Source: Hufsiella arboris (GTDB taxonomy: Bacteria > Bacteroidota > Bacteroidia > Sphingobacteriales > Sphingobacteriaceae). From it: 64,000 nucleotides of DNA. Below are positions 35,653-44,401 of the stretch, piece after piece (position 1 is the first letter of the stretch; each line of letters starts with the position of its first letter). The notes under the pieces are model-generated. The model made no database searches. It had not been told where the DNA came from and worked only from the letters and a program-made list of their open reading frames with translations. The DNA is taken from NCBI RefSeq assembly GCF_009834875.1, contig NZ_WVHT01000001.1, positions 124,001-188,000 of the forward strand, in the 5' to 3' direction. A program made the translations under genes and the position numbers.

Positions 35653-37017
35653 TTATAAATGTATCAGCTTCATTTTTGGCACCAGCAATTTCATAATCGC
35701 CCAGGCGATTAAATATGCCAGCGCACAATAGGTAAACATGATGGTGTAACCGGTCTCGATGTGGCCAAGCGCCTTGTAATGATCGAACAGCGCACCCCCG
35801 ATCTTAGTGATCAAAACGCCTCCAATACCACCAGCCATTCCACCAATCCCAACTACCGATCCTACAGCTTTTCGCGGAAACATATCCGATACTGTCGTAA
35901 AAATATTTGCTGACCATGCCTGGTGCGCCGCGGCACCAATTCCTATCAGAAATAGCGGCCACCAAAAACTAATATGACCCAAAGGCTGTGCTCCTAAAAC
36001 GACAACCGGGAACAATGCAATTATAAGCATAGCTTTCATCCGGCCATCATAAACTAGATAGCCTTTTTTGATAAAATATACAGGAAAATACCCACCACCG
36101 ATACTGCCAACCATGGTCATACTGTAGAGAATTGCCAGCGGTATTGTTACTGCAGTTCCCGACATGCCATATTGATCGTTCAGATAAGCAGGTAGCCAGA
36201 ACAGAAAAAACCACCAAACACCGTCGGTCAGGAATTTACCGATAGTAAAGGCCCATGTCTGCCGATAGCCAAGTAACTTAAACCACGAAACTTTCTCAGG
36301 TTCGATATCTGCAATTGGCAAGGGTTGATTTTCAGCATCGCTGTTAATATAGTCGAGCTCGGCCTTTGACATACGCTTTTGCTCTTCCGGTTTCTCATAA
36401 AAAATTACCCAGAAAATCAGCCATATAAAACCGATCGCGCCAATGATAAGAAAAGCGATCTCCCAACCCCAGGCCTCGGCAATGTAAGGAACACTAATCG
36501 GCGCGAGAACAGCTCCAACGTTCGCTCCCGAATTAAAAATCCCTGTAGCCAGCGAGCGTTCCTTTTTGGGAAAATAATCCGCCGTAGCTTTAATCGCTGC
36601 CGGAAAATTTCCGGATTCTCCAAATCCCAGAACAGCACGCGAAAACATAAAACCCAGGATAGATGCAGAGAGTCCCGTGAAACCTAAAACTCCCAGTAAG
36701 TTTGACAGTGTATTGCCGATAGGCACCGAAAAAGCATGAATTATCGCGCCCAGCGACCAGATTATAATAGCCAAAGCGTATCCCTTTTTTGTTCCCAGCC
36801 TATCGATGATACGACCCGCAAAAAGCATGGATATCGCATACACAAACTGAAACATGGCCGCTATATCCGCGTAATCGCTGTTTGTCCAGTTAAACTCTTT
36901 TTCCAGCGATGGCTTTAAAAGGCTTAAGACCTGGCGATCCAGGTAATTGACAGTGGTGGCAAAGAACAGCAACGCACAAATCGTCCAGCGGTATTTACCT
37001 ATCTTTTCTTGATTCAT
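35653..37017 (-). CDS. exuT: Hexuronate transporter, MFS anion:cation symporter family
   Basis: 454 residues with 12 membrane helices and MFS signatures of the ACS family: NYLDRQVLSLLKPSLEKEF after helix 1, GRIIDRLGTKKG in loop 2-3, and ESGNFPAAIKATADYFPKKERSLATG, a hallmark of hexuronate and galactonate transporters. Placement between kdgA and the GapN-like gene in a galacturonate operon makes galacturonate and glucuronate the probable substrates. Inner membrane, proton coupled. Confidence 0.87.
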   Translation of the reverse strand: MNQEKIGKYRWTICALLFFATTVNYLDRQVLSLLKPSLEKEFNWTNSDYADIAAMFQFVYAISMLFAGRIIDRLGTKKGYALAIIIWSLGAIIHAFSVPIGNTLSNLLGVLGFTGLSASILGFMFSRAVLGFGESGNFPAAIKATADYFPKKERSLATGIFNSGANVGAVLAPISVPYIAEAWGWEIAFLIIGAIGFIWLIFWVIFYEKPEEQKRMSKAELDYINSDAENQPLPIADIEPEKVSWFKLLGYRQTWAFTIGKFLTDGVWWFFLFWLPAYLNDQYGMSGTAVTIPLAILYSMTMVGSIGGGYFPVYFIKKGYLVYDGRMKAMLIIALFPVVVLGAQPLGHISFWWPLFLIGIGAAAHQAWSANIFTTVSDMFPRKAVGSVVGIGGMAGGIGGVLITKIGGALFDHYKALGHIETGYTIMFTYCALAYLIAWAIMKLLVPKMKLIHL

Positions 37018-37037
37018 AATTAGGTTGGGAGTTTGGT

Positions 37038-37694
37038 TTAGTTTCTGTTTTCGCTCACAAGCTGAAGCGCAAGTTTAGTATTTTGATAAAGCTCGTCGTA
37101 TTTTTTGTTTTCTATCACGTCCTTGCTGATCAGCTTGCTTCCCATGCCCACCGCACAAACTCCCGCTTTAAACCATTTGCTGATATTTTGCGCTTCGACT
37201 TCCACGCCGCCGGTTGGTATAAATTTTTGCCCGATAAAAAGTTCACGAATCGAAGATATAAATTCAGCGCCTAAAATATTAGCAGGGAAAATTTTGATAA
37301 TAGCCGCCTGATGTTGCTGTGCTAAAAATATTTCCGAAGGTGTCATACAGCCCGGGATCCATAACATACCTCTCTGGTTACAAAGTTCGCCAACCTCAGG
37401 ATTAATGATCGGGGCAACGATGAAATCAACTCCGGCTGCTATAAAATCAAGCGCCTCCTGCTTACTTTTTATCGTTCCGATACCCAGGAATAAATCGGTC
37501 ATCTCGGCATCACGTACTTTTTTCAGCAGCGAAAAATTCTCGAGTGCTTTAGTTCCGCGGTTGGTATATTCGAATACACGAACGCCAGCTTTGTATAAAG
37601 CTCTAAGTATTTCAACGCTATCTTCTCCACTGTCCTGGTAAAATAAAGGTAGCATGCCCTGTTTGATAATGGCTTCAACTATCTGATCTTTCAT
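37038..37694 (-). CDS. kdgA: 2-dehydro-3-deoxy-6-phosphogluconate aldolase
   Basis: Cleaves KDPG to pyruvate and glyceraldehyde 3-phosphate. The 218-residue class I aldolase has VRVFEYTNRGTKALENF, GIGTIKSKQEAL, IIKIFPANILGAEFI with the Schiff-base Lys, and PTGGVEVEAQN that binds the phosphate. It overlaps kdgK by four bases (ATGA), indicating translational coupling, and is 20 bases from the transporter gene. Some homologues also act on 4-hydroxy-2-oxoglutarate. Confidence 0.94.
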   Translation of the reverse strand: MKDQIVEAIIKQGMLPLFYQDSGEDSVEILRALYKAGVRVFEYTNRGTKALENFSLLKKVRDAEMTDLFLGIGTIKSKQEALDFIAAGVDFIVAPIINPEVGELCNQRGMLWIPGCMTPSEIFLAQQHQAAIIKIFPANILGAEFISSIRELFIGQKFIPTGGVEVEAQNISKWFKAGVCAVGMGSKLISKDVIENKKYDELYQNTKLALQLVSENRN

Positions 37695-38710
37695 TGCATT
37701 CTATTTTTAATATCTTCTACCGAACTGGTTGTCGCGTCGCTTGGGATGAACAACTTGTCGAAAGCCGCTGCTGTCGCAAACGCGAGTGTGTCCTCTTTCG
37801 AAAGTCCATTGTAATCGCCGTAAAGCAAGCCGGCCATGAAACAATCGCCGCTGCCTACCTTGTCCAGGATGTTGTCGGAGTTATATTCAGCCGATACCAC
37901 GAGCTTACTATCGGCGTACATTGCCGAATAATAATTTACGCTGCTTTCTTTATCGAAGCGAAATGTATTGGCGACAATCCTGACCAGAGGGAACTTTTCT
38001 ATAATGTCTTTCGAGGTCTGCTCCGCCTGCGCGAGATAGCCTTCCCGGCTGCCAGAGGTAATCTTTTGCTCATCGATTTCAATTCCGAGCATTTTATTCG
38101 CCGCCCAGATATTACCCATGATGAGTGTGCAGTACTGCGCCAGCTGAGGCATAATTTCTATCGGCTGCTTTCCATACTTCCATAGCTTCTCGCGATAATT
38201 AAGATCAAGAGAAACCTTTACACCATTCTTTTTTGCGGCCTGTAAAGCCTCCATGCAAACATCGGCGACATTTTGCGTAAGAGCCGGGCAAATAGCGCTG
38301 AAATGAAACCACTCAACATCCGCGAATACTTCATTCCAATCGATCTGTCCGGACTGCAATTGTGAATAAGAAGAATAAGCCCTGTCGTATACGACGCCTG
38401 CATTCTTCATATCTTTTCCTTTTGTGAGATAGAAAGTACCCAAACGTTCACCCTGTTTGACAATCGGTGAGGTATCTATTTTCAGCTCATCCAGGTAACT
38501 GATAAGTTGTTCAGTAACAGCATTTTCGGGTACCGCCGTGAGGTATGCAGATGGAATATTCCATAAAGCCAGGGCCGTTGCAACGTTTGCTTCGGCACCT
38601 CCGACAAAGAATGGCAGGCGATTTTCCTTAAGCCAATTGCCGCTTGCATCAGGCGTAAACCTCAATAATAACTCCCCGAATGAAAGAATTTTCCCCTTTC
38701 CTTTATCCAT
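37691..38710 (-). CDS. kdgK: 2-dehydro-3-deoxygluconokinase
   Basis: 339-residue PfkB-family kinase making KDPG from 2-keto-3-deoxygluconate, the meeting point of the isomerase and lyase branches here. It has ILSFGELLLRFTPD, VGGAEANVATALALWNI, SLDLNYREKLW and the catalytic DKVGSGDCFMAGLLYG near the C-terminus. It overlaps uxaC by eight bases at its start and kdgA by four at its end. Confidence 0.92.
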   Translation of the reverse strand: MDKGKGKILSFGELLLRFTPDASGNWLKENRLPFFVGGAEANVATALALWNIPSAYLTAVPENAVTEQLISYLDELKIDTSPIVKQGERLGTFYLTKGKDMKNAGVVYDRAYSSYSQLQSGQIDWNEVFADVEWFHFSAICPALTQNVADVCMEALQAAKKNGVKVSLDLNYREKLWKYGKQPIEIMPQLAQYCTLIMGNIWAANKMLGIEIDEQKITSGSREGYLAQAEQTSKDIIEKFPLVRIVANTFRFDKESSVNYYSAMYADSKLVVSAEYNSDNILDKVGSGDCFMAGLLYGDYNGLSKEDTLAFATAAAFDKLFIPSDATTSSVEDIKNRMQ

Positions 38711-40151
38711 TGTTCACCGAAGTTAACAGTTCTCCCGACGAAGCCCTTGAAAAGTTGAAATAATTGCTGGCATTGTTATAACATATATCACCGATCAATT
38801 TACCAATCCATTCGATGTCGTTAGGCAACTCGCCATTCTCAACTTCCTCGCCAAACAGATTGCAAACTATGCGCCGGAAATATTCGTGCCGCGGAAACGA
38901 CAGGAAACTGCGGGAGTCTGTCAGCATACCAACAAAGCGGCTGATCAGGCCCATGTTCGAAAGAGCATTCAGTTGCTTGATCATTCCATCTTTTTGATCC
39001 AGGAACCACCAGGCGGAGCCGAACTGCACTTTTCCCGCAACAGAGCCGTCGTTATAATTGCCAATCATTGTGGCGATCAACTCATTATCGGCGGGATTAA
39101 GGTTATAAATAATCGTCTTCGCGAGTTGGTCTGTAGAATCCAGTTTATTAAGAAACTTCGACAACTGGCTCGCCTGGCTAAAGTCGCCGATCGAGTCCCA
39201 GCCGGTATCCGTGCCTAACAAGCTCAGCATACGTCGGTTGTTGTTGCGCAGGGCACCCAAATGGTATTGTTGAACCCAGCCTTTCTCATGATCCCACCAG
39301 GCGAAATAAACAAGCATCGCCGACTTAAATTGCAGTGTTTCGTATGTCGAGATGCTTTGTCCGCTTCGTATTTTGCTAAAAATTGTTTCTATTTCTTCAT
39401 CTGTATAATCTTCCGCGTAAATCTGTTCCAACCCGTGATCAGAAACTGAACAGCCATTAGCAGCAAAATAATCATGACGACTTTTCAATGCCGCTAAATA
39501 TTCGGCGAAGTTTGAAATTGACGCATCCGCCACTTCTTCTAACTTGTTGATATAAGTATTCAGCGCATATACATCGTCAGCATTCATTGCCTTGTCCGGT
39601 CTGAACGCTGGCAATACCTTTACTTCAAAACCGTCGCCAGCGATTTGCTGATGATACTCAAGTGTGTCAAGCGGATCATCAGTTGTACACAAGGCGGCTA
39701 CGTTCATTTTGCGTATAAGGCCCTTTATTGAGTATGCGGGCGATTTAAGTTTTTCGGTTGCATTTTCATAGATCGCAGAAGCGGATTTCCCCGAAAGCAA
39801 TTCGCTGATACCGAAATATCGCTGCAATTCAAGATGCGTCCAGTGATAAAGAGGGTTACGCATCGTATAAGGCACTGTTTCAGCCCATTTCTGAAACTTT
39901 TCAACGTCACTCGCAGAACCGGTTATAAAATTTTCATTGATGCCGTTCGCACGCATTGCGCGCCATTTATAGTGATCTCCGTAAAGCCAGGCTTGAGTAA
40001 GATTTTCAAAGTTGATATCGTTGGCAATCTGCTCGGGAATCAGGTGATTGTGGTAGTCAATTATCGGCAATGACTTTGCATACTCATGGTATAATCGCTC
40101 TGCTGTTTTATTTTGCAGGAGAAAATTTTCGTCTAAAAAAGTCTTCATCAA
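38703..40151 (-). CDS. uxaC: Glucuronate (uronate) isomerase
   Basis: Converts D-galacturonate to tagaturonate and D-glucuronate to fructuronate. The 482-residue amidohydrolase-fold enzyme shows IDYHNHLIPEQIANDINFENLTQ and WLYGDHYKWRAMRANGI near the N-terminus, the CTTDDPLDTLEYH segment, and MLTDSRSFLSFPRHEYFRR close to the end, all diagnostic. A start one codon later is equally possible. It is 41 bases after uxaA and overlaps kdgK. Confidence 0.96.
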   Translation of the reverse strand: MMKTFLDENFLLQNKTAERLYHEYAKSLPIIDYHNHLIPEQIANDINFENLTQAWLYGDHYKWRAMRANGINENFITGSASDVEKFQKWAETVPYTMRNPLYHWTHLELQRYFGISELLSGKSASAIYENATEKLKSPAYSIKGLIRKMNVAALCTTDDPLDTLEYHQQIAGDGFEVKVLPAFRPDKAMNADDVYALNTYINKLEEVADASISNFAEYLAALKSRHDYFAANGCSVSDHGLEQIYAEDYTDEEIETIFSKIRSGQSISTYETLQFKSAMLVYFAWWDHEKGWVQQYHLGALRNNNRRMLSLLGTDTGWDSIGDFSQASQLSKFLNKLDSTDQLAKTIIYNLNPADNELIATMIGNYNDGSVAGKVQFGSAWWFLDQKDGMIKQLNALSNMGLISRFVGMLTDSRSFLSFPRHEYFRRIVCNLFGEEVENGELPNDIEWIGKLIGDICYNNASNYFNFSRASSGELLTSVNNG

Positions 40152-40192
40152 TATAGATTAGGGATGTTAGATATTAGATTTGAGATTAACAT

Positions 40193-41827
40193 TTACAAGC
40201 TTACACCACGTTTCCAGGGGATAAAATCATCCTGATTAAGCAGAACCGCTTTCGGTATTACTTCGCCACTTGCAGCTTTGATGCAATATTCAAGAATTTC
40301 TTCTCCCATTTGCTCAATGGTCTTTTCACCTTCAATGACAGGGCCGGTATTAATGTCAATAATATCGGCCATCCGTTTTGCCAATGCATTGTTCGTGGCA
40401 ACTTTTATTACCGGACAAACCGGATTTCCTGTCGGAGTGCCTAGTCCGGTCGTAAACAGGATCAGTGTTGCTCCGGCAGCAGCTTTACCCGTAGTCGCTT
40501 CAACATCATTTCCGGGAGTGCAGACAAGGTTAAGCCCGGTTTTTGTAGCGGGTTCCGTATAATCAAGCACATCTTCAACAGGTGATGTGCCGCCTTTTTT
40601 TGCAGCTCCGGCACTTTTAATAGCATCCGTAATTAAGCCGTCTTTAATATTTCCCGGTGAAGGATTATTTTCAAAGCCGGACCCAACTTCGTGCGCGGCT
40701 TTGTTGTAAGCGGTCATTAAATGAATGAATTTTTTGGCCGCTGCTTCATCTTTTGTTCGGTCAATAAGTCCTTGCTCCGCACCGCACAACTCCGGGAACT
40801 CTGCCAGCAAAACTTTACCGCCTAACGCGACCAGCAGATCGGCTGTATAACCAACAGCGGGATTGGCGCTTATACCGCTAAAACCGTCGCTTCCTCCGCA
40901 TTTCACGCCTAATGACAACTGACTGAGAGGCGCCGGCTGACGTTCGATTTTATTGGCTTCAATCAGGCCTTCGAAAGTTTTACGGATCGCATCCTGAATG
41001 AGTTGTTCCTCGCTGCGCGACGATTGTTGTTCAAAGATAAAAAGCGGCTTGTTGAAATGAGGATTCCGCGCGTACAGATCGTTCTGAAAATCCTGAACCT
41101 GAAGGTTTTGGCAGCCCAAACTCAATACTGTGATTCCAGCTACATTGGGATGATCTGCGTAAGCAGCCAGCAATTTACCTAAAATTGCAGCATCCTGTCT
41201 TGTACCGCCGCAGCCGCCCTGGTGGTTTAAAAATTTAATTCCATCGATATTTTTAAAAACACGGCTCTCACGGTTAGCCAAAGCAGATGGAAAAGAAATA
41301 TTCTCATCGGCCAAATTGCCACGTTCCTTATATGCTTCAACCAGGTGATGGGTATATGATTTATATTTATCAGTTACCGCATAGCCTAATTCGTTATGTA
41401 AAGCTTCCCGAATCACATCAAGATTTCTATTCTCGCAAAAAACGGTTGGAATAAACAACCAGTAATTAGCTGTTCCAACGCGCCCATCGCTTCGCAGATA
41501 ACCATTAAATGTCCGGCCAGCGAACTTTGAAATATCCGGAGCCTTCCATTGATACGTTGAAGGCCGGAAAGTGAAGGGCTCGGCTGCATGTTTGGTATTT
41601 TCTGTTGACATGCGCGACCCGGCCGGAATGTCAAATTGTGCTTTACCCACTAATACTCCGTACATCGTGATCCCATCACCAGCTTTCATATCCTGCATAA
41701 AAAACTTATGCTTCGCCGGCACGTCTTCCACCAGCGTGTACGTTATCCCTGTAAGCGATACTGTTTCCCCGCTTCTTAAATCCTGCAACGCAACCAACAC
41801 GTTATCGTCAGGATGCAGTTTTAACAT
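40193..41827 (-). CDS. uxaA: Altronate dehydratase
   Basis: Dehydrates D-altronate to 2-keto-3-deoxygluconate. From the Met at 41827 (MLKLHPDDNVLVALQDLRSG) it is 544 residues and lines up with known UxaA; a start four codons upstream (41839) also exists. It has the N-terminal SAF domain, a linker, and the large domain with FLNHQGGCGGTRQDA, KCGGSDGFSGISANPAVG and FTTGLGTPTGNPVCPVIKVATN. The conserved Cys residues are likely ligands of the metal centre. It begins within 15 bases of the uxaB stop. Confidence 0.95.
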   Translation of the reverse strand: MLKLHPDDNVLVALQDLRSGETVSLTGITYTLVEDVPAKHKFFMQDMKAGDGITMYGVLVGKAQFDIPAGSRMSTENTKHAAEPFTFRPSTYQWKAPDISKFAGRTFNGYLRSDGRVGTANYWLFIPTVFCENRNLDVIREALHNELGYAVTDKYKSYTHHLVEAYKERGNLADENISFPSALANRESRVFKNIDGIKFLNHQGGCGGTRQDAAILGKLLAAYADHPNVAGITVLSLGCQNLQVQDFQNDLYARNPHFNKPLFIFEQQSSRSEEQLIQDAIRKTFEGLIEANKIERQPAPLSQLSLGVKCGGSDGFSGISANPAVGYTADLLVALGGKVLLAEFPELCGAEQGLIDRTKDEAAAKKFIHLMTAYNKAAHEVGSGFENNPSPGNIKDGLITDAIKSAGAAKKGGTSPVEDVLDYTEPATKTGLNLVCTPGNDVEATTGKAAAGATLILFTTGLGTPTGNPVCPVIKVATNNALAKRMADIIDINTGPVIEGEKTIEQMGEEILEYCIKAASGEVIPKAVLLNQDDFIPWKRGVSL

Positions 41828-41841
41828 CTTATTTCCCATTT

Positions 41842-43362
41842 TTAACTTTCGATTTCCGCACTTAATCCCTTCAGCGCGGTTAAAACCCCACCTTCCTGAA
41901 ATGCTTTAAGATTTTCGGCCACAGCTGCCTCAAAACCCGGCAATGCAGATAAATCTTCGCCCCATAAACTAACGTTGGACAGTATTCCGTAGACAAGCTC
42001 CGATTCGTTCAGATATTCCCATTGCTCGTAAAAATACTCAGCCTGATCATCATTTATCAAATAACGTTCACCATTAAATTCACCATAAAACTTATCATCG
42101 CCGGTTTTAATTACGCCTTTCATAAATAGCAGATATGCGGCAAATCCAAATGCAATTTTGACGGGCACCGAAGCAGATTTCCGATAATGGTTCAGCAACA
42201 CCGGCACAATACGCATTTTAATTTTCATGCTGTACTGCATGGTTATAGCAATCCATTCATGTTTTATCTCCGGATTGCGAAAACGGTCAAGCACTTTTGA
42301 TGCAAAGCTTCTTGATTCTTCCGCGCTCATTTCATAAGGTATCGCTGAAGCGATTTCCTCAAGCATTAATTTCGAAATAAAACTGCTCATCAACTCGTCA
42401 TCCATTGCATCTTTAACAGTTTTGAAACCTGCCAGAAAAGCCAGGCCGCAGCTTAGCGTATGTGTTCCGTTTAACAAGCGCAATTTCAGCTCCCGGTAGA
42501 TTTCAATGTCGGGAGCTATGATTACACCATCGTCGGCTTGCGCGAAACTCAAAACGTTCTTCACCTTTTCGTTACCTTCGATAGCCCATAAGCGGTAAAC
42601 TTCGGCCATACTCAGCAAGTTATCCTCGTAACCAAGTTCTGCTGTTAGCTTAGCTAATGAAGCGGGATCCGGTTTTCCGGGAACAATCCGATCAACTAAT
42701 GAATCACAAAATGTATTTGCAGTGCTAAGCCAGTCAATAAATTCCTGGTCGAACTGGTTGAAACGAGCCAGTTCCAGTACTATGCCTTTCAATTTTTTTC
42801 CGTTACCGGGGATAAGCTCGGTTGGGATGATAATTAACCCCTGGCTTTCAATTCCATTAAATGCCTGGTACCGGTTAAATAAAACCGCAAGCAGTTTGCC
42901 CGGGAATGAAATAGGGGCCTGACCGCTTTTTACATCTTCTTCCAAGTACGTTATTCCTACTTCTGTGGTATTTGATATAACGACCTGTAGATCGGCGCTT
43001 TTAGCAACTTCTACAATTTCATTCCACTGATCCTTCGCTGCAAGCACGCGGCTGATGGAAGAATTTATAATATTTTCTTCCACCTTTTCTCCATTCACAA
43101 CTCCCCGGACGCAAAGTGTATACAGGCAATCCTGCTCCGAAAAAGCATCGGACGAGCCATTCCCGGTTGATTTAACAACAACAATCCGTCCGTTAAAAAT
43201 TCCCTGGCGATTAGCTTTATCGATAAAGTAATCCGGCAGACCGCGAAGCAGAACTCCAGTACCAAACTGCAGCACTTTTTCAGGCAGTTCGAACAGCTTT
43301 ACCTCCGGCACGGTAATCCCGGGATTTGATATATTTTGAAGGTTTTCTTGTGACAATTTCAT
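41842..43362 (-). CDS. uxaB: Tagaturonate reductase (altronate oxidoreductase)
   Basis: NADH-dependent reduction of tagaturonate to altronate. The 506-residue long-chain polyol dehydrogenase has the N-terminal Rossmann segment VLQFGTGVLLRGLPDYFIDKA, then VVKSTGNGSSDAFSEQDCLY, VISNTTEVGITY, VDRIVPG and LRLLNGTHTLSCGLAFLAG. These favour UxaB over mannonate-specific UxuB. It starts ten bases after the pectate lyase gene, so polymer cleavage and cytoplasmic catabolism share a transcript. Confidence 0.93.
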   Translation of the reverse strand: MKLSQENLQNISNPGITVPEVKLFELPEKVLQFGTGVLLRGLPDYFIDKANRQGIFNGRIVVVKSTGNGSSDAFSEQDCLYTLCVRGVVNGEKVEENIINSSISRVLAAKDQWNEIVEVAKSADLQVVISNTTEVGITYLEEDVKSGQAPISFPGKLLAVLFNRYQAFNGIESQGLIIIPTELIPGNGKKLKGIVLELARFNQFDQEFIDWLSTANTFCDSLVDRIVPGKPDPASLAKLTAELGYEDNLLSMAEVYRLWAIEGNEKVKNVLSFAQADDGVIIAPDIEIYRELKLRLLNGTHTLSCGLAFLAGFKTVKDAMDDELMSSFISKLMLEEIASAIPYEMSAEESRSFASKVLDRFRNPEIKHEWIAITMQYSMKIKMRIVPVLLNHYRKSASVPVKIAFGFAAYLLFMKGVIKTGDDKFYGEFNGERYLINDDQAEYFYEQWEYLNESELVYGILSNVSLWGEDLSALPGFEAAVAENLKAFQEGGVLTALKGLSAEIES

Positions 43363-43372
43363 GTTACTGCTG

Positions 43373-44401
43373 TTAATTGTATTTAAGCTTCCATTCTGAA
43401 TATTCGGTTCTGATCAGCTTTTTAGCCCAGCTGCCGTACCAGGCGTAGCCCGTTCGACGCTCATAAATCAGATCATCCAGATTCGTTTTTATCGTATTAT
43501 CGCGATCACCAAATATCGGCTGATTAGAGTTTAAATCATAAAATCGGGCCCACACTACTCCGTCAGCGTTCGGCACCAATTTTACATCAAAACCTTTGGG
43601 CATTGAACTGTCGGCCACGCGCTCAAAGTTATAACCTGCGATCTTATTTTTATCGAACCAGGCTACTGCACATTTAATTGCTTCGCAGATTTCGGGTGTA
43701 GGCTTTTTTATCTTCATCAGAAAGTGCACAACTCCAACGGATTCTGAAGTACTCAGTGAGGCTGGCTCAAACGCGCGCGCCTTTGCCGGCTGCAGTGTTT
43801 CCTGATTGTATTGAGCCGCCCAGATAGTTTTGGTACCGTTTTGAACGACCTGTGTCTTTAAAATACAGTCGATCCCTTTTTGTACCGCTGCCTGCGCTTT
43901 CGGCACATAAGATTTCTCAACAGCGTCAAAACCGTTTTTTTGCGTCGCAATATTCTGAAGGATGGTCAGCACATTTATCATCGCATCATCGTTATAGGTA
44001 ATTTCGGCACGGTAGATGCTTTTATCAGGAAAATACTGCGGCCAGCCGCCGTTATCATATTGAGCCTTCAGAATAAAGTCAATTCCCTTTTCGGCCGCTG
44101 CGAGGTAATCTTTATTGCCAGTTTCCTGATAAGCCTTAACAAGATAGTTAATTTCACGGCTGGTAGCACGGTTGTCGATAGTGGCGTGCAGATAGCCTGT
44201 ATTTTTAATCTCTGTTTTAAGAGTTTCGGTTAATGGCAGATCGTAATTCACCGCGCTTTTATTGTCCAACTGTTTAGGCCAGCCACCATTGCTCAACTGG
44301 TAAACAAGCATTCTATCCGCTATTGAATCTCTTTTTACCTGTGATTTCAGGCCAAACGGCAGCAGTAACAGGCTATATATTAAATATCGACAGATCTTCA
44401 T
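43373..44401 (-). CDS. Pectate lyase, family PL10
   Basis: Cleaves polygalacturonate by beta-elimination, leaving unsaturated ends. About 342 residues from the Met at 44401, which starts a signal peptide (MKICRYLIYSLLLLPFGLKS) and forms an ATGA overlap with the previous stop; the longer frame from 44431 would extend into the upstream gene. PL10 signatures are clear: LVYQLSNGGWPKQLDNK, YNDDAMINVL with catalytic-region acids, NGGWPQYFPD, and the C-terminal WARFYDLNSNQPIFGDRD and GYAWYGSWAKKL. Probably periplasmic, acting on imported oligomers. Confidence 0.9.
   Translation of the reverse strand: MKICRYLIYSLLLLPFGLKSQVKRDSIADRMLVYQLSNGGWPKQLDNKSAVNYDLPLTETLKTEIKNTGYLHATIDNRATSREINYLVKAYQETGNKDYLAAAEKGIDFILKAQYDNGGWPQYFPDKSIYRAEITYNDDAMINVLTILQNIATQKNGFDAVEKSYVPKAQAAVQKGIDCILKTQVVQNGTKTIWAAQYNQETLQPAKARAFEPASLSTSESVGVVHFLMKIKKPTPEICEAIKCAVAWFDKNKIAGYNFERVADSSMPKGFDVKLVPNADGVVWARFYDLNSNQPIFGDRDNTIKTNLDDLIYERRTGYAWYGSWAKKLIRTEYSEWKLKYN

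Noticed and set aside
37694-38185. 163-codon plus-strand frame opposite kdgK
   Set aside because: Antisense to a gene with complete PfkB motifs; low-complexity, Cys/Arg-rich translation.
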